Shown one piece after another: positions 25,871 to 34,237 of a stretch of 64,000 nucleotides of DNA. Origin of the DNA: UBA1724 sp051884615 (GTDB lineage Bacteria > Verrucomicrobiota > Lentisphaeria > Oligosphaerales > Oligosphaeraceae). A model generated the notes under the pieces. The model ran no database searches, was not told where the DNA came from, and saw nothing but the letters and a program-made list of their open reading frames with translations. The stretch spans positions 15,028 to 79,027 of the forward strand of contig JBJEVT010000001.1 in assembly GCA_051884615.1 (NCBI GenBank). The letters run 5' to 3'. Every line of letters begins with the position of its first letter. Position 1 is the stretch's first letter. Both the position numbers and the translations under genes were made by a program.

Positions 25871-27268
25871 ATGAAGAAGGTCATCTTTCTCCTTGTCTTT
25901 GCGGTGCTTCTCCTCTGCAACGTCTTCGTTGGATACAGCCTGCAGCAGACCGTGAACCAAGAGAACTTCACGGAGGCCATGGAGAAGATGGAGCTCCTGC
26001 TGGAAGTCCTCCAGCAGGTCCGCGCCAACTACCTGGAGCAGGAAGGCACGGAGGTGGGCGAGCTCTTCGACGCCGCCATCAAGGGGATGGTGCTCTCCCT
26101 GGATCCCTTCAGCTCCTTCATGACTCCCCCCGAATTCAAGGAAATGGAGGAGGAGGATGTCTTCGGCGGCATCGGAGTCCAGGTCCATCTCCAGGAAGGA
26201 ATCCTCACCGTCTCCTCGGTGTTCCGGGACACGCCCGCCTCCGAGGCCGGCTTGATGGCGGGGGACCAGATCCTCGCCATCGACGGGGAGAACCAGCAGG
26301 GCAAGAAGCTGGACGAGATTGTGGGGAAGCTCCGGGGCGCCCCGGGCACGGAGGTCAAGGTCACCGTCCGGCGTCCCAAGGAGGAGGGGGAGGAGACCTG
26401 GGACATGACGATGACGCGCAGGGAAATCCAGAACCCCACCATCAACGATGTCCACATCATCCAGGGCACCAAAACCGGGTTCGTGCGCATCGACTCCTTC
26501 ACCGAAGCCACCACCGACCAGTTCCGCAGCGCCATCCAGGAACTCACGGAACAGGGCATGGACAGCCTGATCCTGGATCTCCGGGGCAATCCCGGAGGCC
26601 GGGTGAAAGCCTGCGTGGACGTCCTCAGCTGCTTCCTCCCCAAGGACACCCTGGTGGCCACTCTGGAAGGCCGGGGCGGCGAAATCAAGGATGTCTACTA
26701 CACCCGGAAGCTCAGCGCCTACCTCCCCCCTGAAATCCCCGTGGCGGTCCTGGGAGACCGGGGCACCGCCTCCGCCGCCGAAATCGCCATCAGCTGCCTG
26801 CGGGACTATCACCGCGCCGTCTTCATCGGCGACCGGACCTTCGGGAAAGCCCTGGTCCAGGACGTGATGAACCTCTCCGGCGGCAACGGCCTCACCCTCA
26901 CCGTCGCCCAATACTACACCAAGGAGCGCACCCCCATCCAGGGCAGGGGCATCCGGCCGGACATCCCCGAACCTCTCACCCGCCAGCAATACCTGGACAT
27001 CGCCCACGCCAAGAACCAGGAGGAGATCGACCGGATGGATCCCAACATCCAGACCGCCCTGGCCTTCTTCGCCCAGGGCGCCCAGTGGCCTGTCTACCAG
27101 GGCAAGAGCGGGGGAGACTACGAGGACATCCTGCCCCATTGGCGGCGAGATGACCATCGACAATACCAAATGCAGGATTTCCGCCTCTATCCCTTCTCCG
27201 TGGAAGAGTCCCGGGAGGGAGAAGAGGAAGCCGCCGGGGAGGAAACCCCGGCTTCCCAGGAGAATTGA
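25871..27268 (+). CDS. S41 family carboxyl-terminal processing protease
   Basis: The 465-residue protein has an N-terminal signal/anchor (FLLVFAVLLLCNVFV, residues 6-20), a PDZ domain at about 98-175 (GLMAGDQILAIDG) and the S41 catalytic domain. DLRGNPGG lies at 236-243; the catalytic Ser is S301 in GDRGTASAAE and the general base Lys is K326 in TFGKALVQ. Such proteases clip C-termini of periplasmic proteins, acting in envelope quality control. The C-terminal region (about 430-465) is acidic and extra. It ends four bases before dapB. Confidence 0.92.
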   Translation: MKKVIFLLVFAVLLLCNVFVGYSLQQTVNQENFTEAMEKMELLLEVLQQVRANYLEQEGTEVGELFDAAIKGMVLSLDPFSSFMTPPEFKEMEEEDVFGGIGVQVHLQEGILTVSSVFRDTPASEAGLMAGDQILAIDGENQQGKKLDEIVGKLRGAPGTEVKVTVRRPKEEGEETWDMTMTRREIQNPTINDVHIIQGTKTGFVRIDSFTEATTDQFRSAIQELTEQGMDSLILDLRGNPGGRVKACVDVLSCFLPKDTLVATLEGRGGEIKDVYYTRKLSAYLPPEIPVAVLGDRGTASAAEIAISCLRDYHRAVFIGDRTFGKALVQDVMNLSGGNGLTLTVAQYYTKERTPIQGRGIRPDIPEPLTRQQYLDIAHAKNQEEIDRMDPNIQTALAFFAQGAQWPVYQGKSGGDYEDILPHWRRDDHRQYQMQDFRLYPFSVEESREGEEEAAGEETPASQEN

Positions 27269-27272
27269 CACC

Positions 27273-28079
27273 ATGGCCATTCGCACTGTCGTGATGGGCG
27301 CCGCCGGGCGCATGGGGAGGATGCTGGTCGCCCAGGTCCTCCAGGACCCCGAACTGACCCTCTCCGGAGCCTTGGAAAGCCCCCAATGCCCCTTCCTGGG
27401 CAAGGATGCCGCCCAGGTGGTCGGCCTCCCTCCCTGCGGCGTCCCCCTGGTCGCCGACGAGGAGACCGCCCTGGCGCAAGCGGATTGCCTCATTGACTTC
27501 ACCGCCGCCGCCGTCACCCGCCAGATCGCGCCCCTGGCCGCCCGGAAGGGCATCGCCATGGTCATCGGCTCCACCGGCTTGACGGAGGAGGACCAGACCC
27601 TGCTCCACACTCTGGCGCAGAACGGCGCCCGGATCGTCCAGTCCCCCAATATGTCCGTGGGCGTCAATCTCCTCTTCGCCCTCTGCCGCCAGGTCGCCCC
27701 CCTTCTGGGGGAAGACTACGACATCGAGGTGGTGGAGATGCACCACAACCAGAAGAAGGACGCCCCCTCCGGCACGGCGGAGAAGCTGGGGCAGATTCTG
27801 GCGCAGGCCCGGGGCCTCTCCTATGACAAGGATGTGCGCCATGGCCGCGTGGGCATGGTGGGCGCCCGCCCCAAGGGGGAGATCGGGATGCACGCCCTGC
27901 GGGGAGGAGACGTGGTGGGCGACCACACCGTCATCTTCGCCACCGAGGGAGAGCGGGTGGAGCTGACCCACAAGGCATCCAGCCGCCAGACCTTCGCCAA
28001 AGGCGCCGTGCGGGCCGTGAAATTCCTGGCGGCGGCCGCCCCCGGCAAATACGATATGCAGCAGGTCCTGGGCCTGTAA
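27273..28079 (+). CDS. dapB: 4-hydroxy-tetrahydrodipicolinate reductase
   Basis: The 268-residue protein has the NAD(P)H-binding GAAGRMG (9-15), GSTG (99-102), and the catalytic EMHHNQKKDAPSGT (155-168), and a C-terminal SRQTFAKGAVRAV segment. It reduces the cyclic intermediate of lysine and diaminopimelate synthesis. The ATG at 27273 follows the protease by four bases. The 3' part of the gene, from about 27832 onwards, is copied a second time directly downstream (27832-28224 versus 28222-28596), but the first copy stays intact. Confidence 0.95.
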   Translation: MAIRTVVMGAAGRMGRMLVAQVLQDPELTLSGALESPQCPFLGKDAAQVVGLPPCGVPLVADEETALAQADCLIDFTAAAVTRQIAPLAARKGIAMVIGSTGLTEEDQTLLHTLAQNGARIVQSPNMSVGVNLLFALCRQVAPLLGEDYDIEVVEMHHNQKKDAPSGTAEKLGQILAQARGLSYDKDVRHGRVGMVGARPKGEIGMHALRGGDVVGDHTVIFATEGERVELTHKASSRQTFAKGAVRAVKFLAAAAPGKYDMQQVLGL

Positions 28080-28130
28080 ACCCCTTCCCCAGTCCCCCGG
28101 AGAGCTCCCCCCCTTCGGAGCCTCAGGGCA

Positions 28131-28170
28131 AAAAATCGCCACCCGGCCCGATGGTCGGATGGCGGTTTTT
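28131..28170. terminator. Bidirectional terminator (duplication copy 1)
   Basis: AAAAATCGCCA-C-CCGGCC-CGAT-GGTCGG-A-TGGCGGTTTTT folds into a long stem with G-T pairs and has T-runs on both strands. It lies 51 bases after the dapB stop. Confidence 0.85.
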
Positions 28171-28221
28171 CTGTCTCCAGGACAGGGTCGCTCGCCTCAT
28201 GAGAAGGAGAAACAGACGCTC

Positions 28222-28447
28222 ATGTGCGCCATGGACGCATGGGCATGGCGGGCGCCCGCCCCAAAGGGGGGGGAGAGACGTGGCGGGCGACCACACCGTC
28301 ATCTTCGCCACCGAGGGAGAGCGGGTGGAGCCGACCCACAAGGCATCCAGCCGCCAGACTTTCGCCAAAGGCGCCGTGCGGACCGTGAAATTCCTGGCGG
28401 CGGCCGCCCCCGGCAAATACGATATGCAGCAGGTCCTGGGCCTGTAA
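28222..28447 (+). pseudogene. dapB 3' fragment from tandem duplication
   Basis: The segment repeats the last part of dapB, including GDHTVIFATEGERV, the SRQTFAKGAVR-like motif and the terminal KYDMQQVLGL and stop. It lacks the cofactor domain and has small deletions and substitutions in its first 60 bases (for example GARPKGEIG is disrupted). An in-frame ATG exists upstream, but the frame has no complete dapB function. It is best read as a non-functional copy. Confidence 0.8.
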
Positions 28448-28502
28448 ACCCCTTCCCCAGTCCCCCGGAGAGCCCCCTGCCCTTCGGAGCCTCAGGGCAA
28501 AA

Positions 28503-28542
28503 AAAAATCGCCACCCGGCCCGAAGGTCGGATGGCGGTTTTT
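28503..28542. terminator. Bidirectional terminator (duplication copy 2)
   Basis: Second copy of the stem at 28131-28170, with loop CGAA instead of CGAT. It lies 30 bases beyond the 3' end of the convergent beta-barrel gene and probably serves it. Confidence 0.85.
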
Positions 28543-28571
28543 CTGTCTCTAGGACAGGGGCGCTCGCCTCA

Positions 28572-29423
28572 TTAGAAGCAGAAGGAGACGCTCATGCCGG
28601 CGCGGAAGTTCTCCTCGTTGTTGATGGAGTCGGCCTTCCAGGCGTCGCGGATCTCGTGATCCAGGGCCCAGCCGCAATCCACGAAGGCGCCCAGGCTCAG
28701 GTTGTCGTTGATGGCGTAGCTCAGGTCGCCGCGGACTTCCAGGGAGCTGATGACGTCCCGGTTCAGACCATAGGCCTGGCGCATCTTGTCCTTGGTGCCC
28801 CAGAAGACCTTGCTGGAGACCTTGGCGGAGAGCTTGTCGGTGATCTGGGTGCCGACGGTCACATCGTACCAGCCGTACCAGGTGTACCAGTTCAGGTCAT
28901 AGCGGAAGGTGACGCCGGTGCCCAGGGTGAACTTGCACTCGGGATCCAGGAGGTTGTCCAGGTAGATCTTCACATCCAGGGGCTCGTCGTGATCGAAGTA
29001 GGCCCGGGGATACTGGAAGTACTTGTAGGCGACGTCAATGGTCAGGGGGGAGATGGGCAGGAGATCCTCGAAGGTGTAGGCATAGCCGATCACATAGTCC
29101 ACCTCTTCGGCGCGATACTGGCGATCGTTCTTGTAGGCGTAGCTACCGCCATCGGGACGGTTCCAGCTGCTCATGTCCATGGCGGCCCACACGTCGACGT
29201 AGAGACCATTCAGTTCCACATAGGCGTCCAGGAAGGTCATGGCGTTGGGATTCACGACCTTGCCATCGCACATGTACTTGGAGCCCCACTCGGCGCTCAA
29301 AGAGACAAACGGAATCCAAGAGCTGCCTTCCTCGACCTCAACGGCGGGAGCCTCCTCCTGGGCGAACATGCTGAACGAGGCGCACATGGCCAGCATCATC
29401 AGAAACGCGGTAAACTTCTTCAT
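28572..29423 (-). CDS. Outer membrane beta-barrel protein
   Basis: The 283-residue protein begins MKKFTAFLMMLAMCASFSMFAQ, a clear signal peptide with cleavage near residue 22. The mature part alternates aromatic and polar residues (YVDVWAAMDMSSWNR, FRYDLNWYTWYGWYDVTVG, LSLGAFVDCGWAL) and ends in SVSFCF, a terminal aromatic typical of barrels inserted by BamA. It is predicted to be a small barrel in the outer membrane; substrate and role are unknown. A candidate promoter at 29558-29586 would give a leader of about 130 bases. Its 3' end lies in the tandem duplication. Confidence 0.8.
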   Translation of the reverse strand: MKKFTAFLMMLAMCASFSMFAQEEAPAVEVEEGSSWIPFVSLSAEWGSKYMCDGKVVNPNAMTFLDAYVELNGLYVDVWAAMDMSSWNRPDGGSYAYKNDRQYRAEEVDYVIGYAYTFEDLLPISPLTIDVAYKYFQYPRAYFDHDEPLDVKIYLDNLLDPECKFTLGTGVTFRYDLNWYTWYGWYDVTVGTQITDKLSAKVSSKVFWGTKDKMRQAYGLNRDVISSLEVRGDLSYAINDNLSLGAFVDCGWALDHEIRDAWKADSINNEENFRAGMSVSFCF

Positions 29424-29557
29424 CGTTTTTTCCTTTGGGTAGAATCTGGATTTCCTGAAGAGGAGATCTAATGGATGATGAAAATCCCGTATCCTGAGGG
29501 CGACGGGCCGAAGCGCCTGGGCAGGAGCCCATTTGCCGGAACTACGGAACGGTGGTT

Positions 29558-29586
29558 ACTCTAATGTGCCAATATTGTTACTGCAA
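29558..29586 (-). promoter_or_regulatory. Candidate promoter for beta-barrel gene
   Basis: On the minus strand TTGCAG (29586-29581) and TAGAGT (29563-29558) are separated by 17 bases, each matching 4 of 6 consensus positions. Confidence 0.45.
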
Positions 29587-29645
29587 ACCGAAATCTAACG
29601 AGAAGGTAATGTTTTTTCCCGGTTTCCCGATAGATTCCTGGATTT

Positions 29646-29662
29646 CCCCCGAAAGGAGGGGG
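29646..29662 (-). terminator. Weak terminator-like hairpin after lnt
   Basis: On the minus strand CCCCC-TCCTTTC-GGGGG folds 4 bases after the lnt stop codon. No T-run follows, so termination is uncertain. Confidence 0.3.
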
Positions 29663-29665
29663 TTG

Positions 29666-31414
29666 TCATTCCCTTCGCGCCCGTGCCAGGCGGCTCTTTC
29701 TTCGGAGGGTGTCCCGGAGGAACGCCAGCAGCGTGAGGGCGGTGGCGACCAGGCACGTCGCGGGGAGGGCGTCGCCCGTGCGGGCATAGAGGGTGGGGGA
29801 GGCGTCGGGTGCCACGGGATGGACGGTGTAGGGTTGCCATCCCTGGCCGAAGGGGGAGCCGTCGGGGGAGAGGATGGGCTGGAGGAGTTCGCCCTTGGGG
29901 GAGATGAGGCAGGTATGGGAGTTGTTGCCGGAGCGCAGCAGGGGGCGGCGGTTCTCCACCGCCCGCATCACCGCCTGGGCCAGATGCTGCCGGGGGCCGG
30001 AGCTCTCCCCGTACCAGCAGTCGTTGGTGATGGTGGCAAGAAGCTGCGCCCCCTTCCGGACAAATTTCCGGGAGAGGCCGGGGAAGGCGTCCTCGAAGCA
30101 GATATTCACGCCGCAGGCGAAGGCATCCCCCTCCCGGTTCTTCAGGGAGAAGAGGGGGAAGGACCTGCCCGGCGTCAGGTCCCGTCCCATCCCCAGGGTC
30201 TGCTGGAGCCAGGGGAAGGTCTCCCCGAAAGGCACATACTCTCCGAAGGGCACCAGGTGGGTCTTGTCGTAGTGGCCGGTTCGCGGCGCGGAGGGGAGGG
30301 TCAGCACCGGGGAATTGCCGGTGAGAAGGAAAGCGGAGTTGAAGACCGGGGGAAGCTGGTCGGAGGACGCCCCCGGCAAGATGCGTTCATCCAGGCTGCC
30401 CAGCAACAGGGGGGCGGGCAGCTCCGTCAGAAGCTCCTTGAGGGCGGCGGCGAAGGGCGGGAAGGTCAGCTCGCAGGGAAGGGCGCCCTCGGGCCACAGG
30501 AAGAGATCCGGGGAGGGAGAGACCTGGGCGGCGGCCTCCCGGGTCAGCCCCCCGTATTGCCCCCAGGCACGCTGCAGGGTCTCCATGTCCCACTGCCGAC
30601 ACTCCGGCACGTTCCCCTGGATGGCGACAATCCGCAGGGGACGGGACGAGGCGGGAATGGCACGCCGGGCCTCTCCGGCGCACCACAGCACGGCGAAGAG
30701 CACCAGGACGATCAGCGGGGGCAGGGAGCGCCGCGGCTGCCGCCATGCCGCCAGATCCGCCAGGAAGACATTGGCCAGCACCGCCAGGAAGGAGATGCCA
30801 TAGGCGCCCGCCAGGGTGGCAAGAAGGCGCAGGGGAGAGAAGGCCTGGGAGGCGCCCAGGGGATTCCAGGGGAAGCCGGTGAAGAGCCAGCCCCGCAGCC
30901 ACTCCAGGGCGACCCACAGGGCGCCCGCCAGCAGTCCGTACGCCACCAGGCGCCGGGGAGAATCCAGGACCTTCAGGGAAGCCCCGGGCGCCACCGAGGG
31001 GTCCTCCTTCGCCTCCAAAGCGGGCGCCACTTCCCGGAGCACCTGGCGGGGTTTGCGCCGCCAAAGCACCTCCCCCCACAGCAGAGCCCAGCACGCCGGA
31101 TAGCATGCACAATACAGCGCCAGGAGGATGCCGGCGCCAAAACCCACCGAGTTCAGCCACCAGAGGGACGCCGCAAAATGGGAGAATCCCAGGGTATAGG
31201 CCCCCAGGAGACGCCACCGGAAGCGGCGGGGCTGAGGCACCGCCAGATAGGGTACCAGCCCCAGAAAAGCCATGGGCCACCACTCCAGGGGCGGGAAGGC
31301 CGTGGCAAGCAGAAGCCCGCTGACCAGGGCGGCGCCCCAGTGGGCCAGGGGAAGCCAACGCAGGAACCGCAAGTCCCGGCAGCACGGCGTCTGGACAGGC
31401 CACTGCAAGGTCAT
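29666..31414 (-). CDS. lnt: Apolipoprotein N-acyltransferase
   Basis: The 582-residue protein has about six to eight N-terminal membrane helices (20-250) and a periplasmic nitrilase domain (260-520). The Glu-Lys-Cys triad is visible as E309 (LWPEGALP), K384 (YDKTHLVPFGEYVP) and C439 (GVNICFEDAFP). It adds the third acyl chain to the N-terminal Cys of outer-membrane lipoproteins in the inner membrane. An extended frame exists upstream, but the ATG at 31414 overlaps the exbD stop in an ATGA arrangement and family alignment begins there. It is the last gene of the nusA-led run. Confidence 0.92.
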   Translation of the reverse strand: MTLQWPVQTPCCRDLRFLRWLPLAHWGAALVSGLLLATAFPPLEWWPMAFLGLVPYLAVPQPRRFRWRLLGAYTLGFSHFAASLWWLNSVGFGAGILLALYCACYPACWALLWGEVLWRRKPRQVLREVAPALEAKEDPSVAPGASLKVLDSPRRLVAYGLLAGALWVALEWLRGWLFTGFPWNPLGASQAFSPLRLLATLAGAYGISFLAVLANVFLADLAAWRQPRRSLPPLIVLVLFAVLWCAGEARRAIPASSRPLRIVAIQGNVPECRQWDMETLQRAWGQYGGLTREAAAQVSPSPDLFLWPEGALPCELTFPPFAAALKELLTELPAPLLLGSLDERILPGASSDQLPPVFNSAFLLTGNSPVLTLPSAPRTGHYDKTHLVPFGEYVPFGETFPWLQQTLGMGRDLTPGRSFPLFSLKNREGDAFACGVNICFEDAFPGLSRKFVRKGAQLLATITNDCWYGESSGPRQHLAQAVMRAVENRRPLLRSGNNSHTCLISPKGELLQPILSPDGSPFGQGWQPYTVHPVAPDASPTLYARTGDALPATCLVATALTLLAFLRDTLRRKSRLARARRE

Positions 31415-31827
31415 TCCGCCCGGGTCTCCAGCTGCACTTCCAGACCACAATGCTTCGCCGGACGCAGCAACGCCACAATCTCCTCGTAGGGACGCTCGCC
31501 GCTGGCCCGAATCCGCACCTTGGTGCGCCCCATCCCCTTCAGGGACGCCAACTGCCCCTCCAGGGAGGAAAGGGAGACCGGCACGCCGTCAATGGCGCAC
31601 CGCCCCTCGCTGTCCAAGGTCACCTGGATGGCCTCCGGGTCCGTCTCCGGCAGGGTCTCCCCCGTGGTCATGGCGGGAGGCACCACGTCGGTCTTGTAAT
31701 CCAGGATCGGGACGGTGATGATAAAGAGAATCAGCAGGACGAAGGTCAGGTCCATCAAGGGCGTCATGCTGACCTCCCCCTTGGGCAGGGGAGCCCCCCC
31801 GCGACTGCGAACCCTACGCCTCAGCAT
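31411..31827 (-). CDS. exbD: ExbD/TolR family biopolymer transport protein
   Basis: The 138-residue protein has one membrane helix (about 22-42) with the conserved proton-path Asp D26 in MTPLMDLTFVLL, followed by a periplasmic domain. With ExbB it turns the proton motive force into movement of a TonB- or Tol-type partner across the periplasm. The start at 31827 overlaps the exbB stop by 14 bases, so the upstream Arg-rich extension is read as the exbB end in another frame. No TonB gene is in the window. Confidence 0.88.
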   Translation of the reverse strand: MLRRRVRSRGGAPLPKGEVSMTPLMDLTFVLLILFIITVPILDYKTDVVPPAMTTGETLPETDPEAIQVTLDSEGRCAIDGVPVSLSSLEGQLASLKGMGRTKVRIRASGERPYEEIVALLRPAKHCGLEVQLETRAE

Positions 31828-32665
31828 CCGATTCCTCCTCCCGCCGGTAGACCGGCACTGACGAACCCTGCGGCGGCACCCGCTGCGACATCCCCGCGGA
31901 CGGCGGCGGCGCAGGCGGCGGCGGCGCGGCGGGCTGCTGCGGCGCGGCGGGCTTGGCAACGCTGAGGGAGGCGCAGATCAAGCTGCAGAACTCCTCCATG
32001 TCCCGCTTCCGGTCCTGGACTTTTTTGAGGATGGCGTTGTTCAGCGCGGTGCCGGGAATGGCCACCACAAGACCCGCCACGGTGGTGAGGAGGGCGCCGG
32101 AGATGCCGGGGGCGATGGCCTGGATGTCCGGCTTCCCCCCGTTCTCCACAATGCCCATGAAGGTGGCCATCACGCCCCACACCGTGCCGAAGAGGCCCAG
32201 CAGCGGGGCGATGGTGACAATGGAGGCGGTGGTGTGGAGTCCCTCGTCCAGCTCCCTCTCCAGCTTGCAGAGCAGATTCTCCATGGCCACCATGACCCGG
32301 TCCACCTCCTCTCCCGTCAGGCTCCGGGGAAGGACGCCCTCGGAGAAGAACATGTGGCGCTGCAGGGAGGTGAACTTGAGGATTTCCTGGAGGGTCTGGC
32401 TGGCCATCCGCCCCAGGGAAGCCAGATTTCCCCGGAGGGTCCGGTCCCGGTCCAGCTCTCCCAGGATCAGATGGGCGGCGCGGAGCTCGTCCTGCCGCGC
32501 CTGCACCTCCTTGTCCTGCGTCTCCTTCATCCGGAGGAAGAGGAACTTGCTCACTATGCTTCCCACGAGGATGGCGCTGAGGACGGGGATGATGGAAAGC
32601 AGAATCAGCTTGCCAACGATGTCACTGGACCAGAATGCGCTAGCGAAGATCTTGAAAATAGACAT
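31814..32665 (-). CDS. exbB: MotA/TolQ/ExbB family proton channel protein
   Basis: The 283-residue protein has three membrane segments (about 17-37, 155-180 and 195-220). It carries the conserved region LGLFGTVWGVMATFMGI and the APGISGALLTTVAGLVVAIPGTALNNAI stretch, split across helices 2 and 3. The first 50 residues are ahead of a long cytosolic loop with coiled-coil character. The C-terminus is Ala/Pro-rich. It forms the motor with ExbD, whose gene overlaps its 3' end. The start MSIFKIF lies inside the rsmA 3' end by 26 bases. Confidence 0.88.
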   Translation of the reverse strand: MSIFKIFASAFWSSDIVGKLILLSIIPVLSAILVGSIVSKFLFLRMKETQDKEVQARQDELRAAHLILGELDRDRTLRGNLASLGRMASQTLQEILKFTSLQRHMFFSEGVLPRSLTGEEVDRVMVAMENLLCKLERELDEGLHTTASIVTIAPLLGLFGTVWGVMATFMGIVENGGKPDIQAIAPGISGALLTTVAGLVVAIPGTALNNAILKKVQDRKRDMEEFCSLICASLSVAKPAAPQQPAAPPPPAPPPSAGMSQRVPPQGSSVPVYRREEESDAEA

Positions 32666-33485
32666 GGGAGAGTTGCGCGAGTTGGATATACTGTTGCGGC
32701 GTGAGATTCTCGGCCCTGGCGGTGGCGGGGAGGCCCATCTCCTCCAGGGCGCGTGCCACATTCACCCGGGGCAAATGGGCTTCCAGGAGTTTCCGTGCCT
32801 GTTTGCGCCGCTGGGAGAAGGCCGCCGCCGCCAGCCTGCCCGCCTTCTCCAGGATGGCGGGCTCCGCCAGGGGCGCCTCCCGGGCCTCCAGGGCGAGAAA
32901 AGCGGAATCCACTTCGGGAGGGGGAAAGAAGACCCCCCGGGGCACCATGCGGGTCACCCGGGGAAGGTATTGGAAGGCCAGGCGCACGGTGAGCAGCCCA
33001 TACTGGGGCGTGCCCGGCGACGCCGCCAGCCGTTCCGCCATCTCCTTCTGGAGGAGGATGTGGAGGGAGCGGGGGGGATTGGCGGCGGCGGTCAGCCGCG
33101 CCAGAATCACGGAGGCGCAGGAGTAGGGCAGATTGGCGATGCAGCGATAGGGGGTTCCCGGCGGGAAGAGGGCGTCGTAGTCGGTCTTGCAGGCGTCCTC
33201 CTGGAGCAGGCGCAGCCGCTCCTCTCCCCCCAGCTCCTCCCGGAGATAGGCCGCCAGGCGGGAGTCGAACTCCACCGCCGTGACACGGCATCCCGCCGCC
33301 AGCAGACGACGGGTCAAGGCCCCCATGCCCGGCCCCACCTCCAGAACGGACTCCCCCGGCGCCGGGGCGGCGTCCCGCACCAGGGCATCCAGACAGTTCT
33401 CATCCACAAGGAAGTTCTGCCCCAGGGATTTGCTGGGATGCATGTCCAGCTTCTCCAGAACAGCGAACAGTTCCTTTCTCTTCAT
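32640..33485 (-). CDS. rsmA: 16S rRNA dimethyladenosine transferase
   Basis: The 281-residue protein has the SAM-binding GQNFLVD (22-28), VLEVGPGMGALT (47-58) and the catalytic NLPYS (118-122). It dimethylates two adjacent adenines near the 3' end of 16S rRNA (also called KsgA). It lies four bases after the HPr-like gene and overlaps exbB, so it is part of a compact operon with nusA, infB and rbfA, all linked to the small subunit or transcription-translation coupling. Confidence 0.95.
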   Translation of the reverse strand: MKRKELFAVLEKLDMHPSKSLGQNFLVDENCLDALVRDAAPAPGESVLEVGPGMGALTRRLLAAGCRVTAVEFDSRLAAYLREELGGEERLRLLQEDACKTDYDALFPPGTPYRCIANLPYSCASVILARLTAAANPPRSLHILLQKEMAERLAASPGTPQYGLLTVRLAFQYLPRVTRMVPRGVFFPPPEVDSAFLALEAREAPLAEPAILEKAGRLAAAAFSQRRKQARKLLEAHLPRVNVARALEEMGLPATARAENLTPQQYIQLAQLSHVYFQDLR

Positions 33486-33489
33486 GGAT

Positions 33490-33789
33490 TCAGGATTCCC
33501 CGGTCTGAAGAAGGAAAAAGGGCTTCAGGGCCTCCCATGCCTGGGCGGCATCCGCTCCCCGCACCTCGATGGACAACAGACGGTCCGCCGAGGCGCCCAG
33601 CGTCAGAAGCGCCAGGGGACTCTTGCCATCCGCGCTGCGCCGGATGTCCTGCCGCGTGACGGTCACCCGGGAGGCAAAGCCACGGCACACCCGGGAGAAG
33701 TCGCTGGCCACCTTCAGGTGGAGGCCGTTGGGATCCCGGACACAGCCCTCTGCCTGGAGAGTCACTTCAATGGGGGCGTCTTCGTCCAT
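33490..33789 (-). CDS. HPr-like phosphocarrier protein
   Basis: The 99-residue protein has the HPr layout: the active-site His at H24 in NGLHLKVAS, a Ser in DGKSPLALLTLG matching the regulatory serine region, and a C-terminal helix. The usual RPA after the His is replaced by LKV. The start at 33789 is chosen because the ORF upstream is Pro/Arg-rich and non-homologous. HPr carries phosphate in the PTS or, as NPr, in regulation. No EI, EIIB or EIIC gene is in the window. It lies between rbfA and rsmA, an unusual place. Confidence 0.75.
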   Translation of the reverse strand: MDEDAPIEVTLQAEGCVRDPNGLHLKVASDFSRVCRGFASRVTVTRQDIRRSADGKSPLALLTLGASADRLLSIEVRGADAAQAWEALKPFFLLQTGES

Positions 33790-33823
33790 GGTGTGGTGGG
33801 TGAGGGGGGGGGAAGGAAGGGCG

Positions 33824-34213
33824 TTACCGGGCGTCCGGCGGGGAGGGCGGGGCATCCTCCCCCTGGGGAAGATTCAGTTCGTTCAGAATGGACAGCACCC
33901 GGTCCGCCCGCTCCGCGGTCTCGTCCAGGCGGAAATGGAGGACGGGGGTGTATTTCATGGGGACTTTCCGGGCGATGCCCTCCTGGAGGGCGACCCGTTT
34001 CCGCTTCAGCAGCTCCCCGGCGCGCACCTTCGCCGCCGCTCCCCCGTAGACGGAGAAGTAGACGGTGGCGGTGCGGAGATTGCTGGCCAGCTCCACGCCG
34101 GTGAAGGTGACCAGGGCATCCGAGATGTGGGGGCGCAGAATCACCTCCCCCAGCAAACCCAGCTCCCGCAGGATCTGGCAGTTGAGACGGGCGATGCGAT
34201 CTTCGGCAGGCAT
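33824..34213 (-). CDS. rbfA: Ribosome-binding factor A
   Basis: The 129-residue protein has the RbfA KH-like fold signature. The C-terminal KYTPVLHFRLDET motif is typical, as is the RIARLNCQILRELG start. It aids maturation of the 30S subunit. It follows infB by 24 bases, the usual bacterial order nusA-infB-rbfA. The last 15 residues are Pro/Asp-rich and extra. Confidence 0.93.
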   Translation of the reverse strand: MPAEDRIARLNCQILRELGLLGEVILRPHISDALVTFTGVELASNLRTATVYFSVYGGAAAKVRAGELLKRKRVALQEGIARKVPMKYTPVLHFRLDETAERADRVLSILNELNLPQGEDAPPSPPDAR

Positions 34214-34237
34214 GGTTTCCTCTTCTCCCGGTGCGCT

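Larger units (their letters stand above)
27832..28596. repeat. Tandem duplication spanning dapB 3' end, terminator and beta-barrel gene 3' end
   Basis: Copy 1 is about 27832-28224 and copy 2 about 28222-28596. They share the final dapB codons, the downstream spacer, the terminator hairpin, CTGTCTCYAGGACAG and the start of the convergent gene's 3' end. The copies are offset by 390 bases at the left and 372 at the right because of an 18-base net deletion. The junction shares ATG (28222-28224), which suggests a microhomology-type event. Each copy keeps one complete gene end: copy 1 dapB, copy 2 the beta-barrel gene. Confidence 0.85.

Noticed and set aside
24296..27667. A minus-strand open frame of 1123 codons across glyS and the S41 protease
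   Set aside because: It is the shadow of glyS and the protease, which show clear motifs; no domain was seen in the antisense product.
28151..28447. A separate small gene downstream of dapB
   Set aside because: Its 3' part is the duplicated dapB end and its 5' part is repeat junction, so it is a fragment.
33240..33300. A tRNA-like GTCGAACTCC word
   Set aside because: It lies within the rsmA coding sequence and no cloverleaf can be drawn around it.
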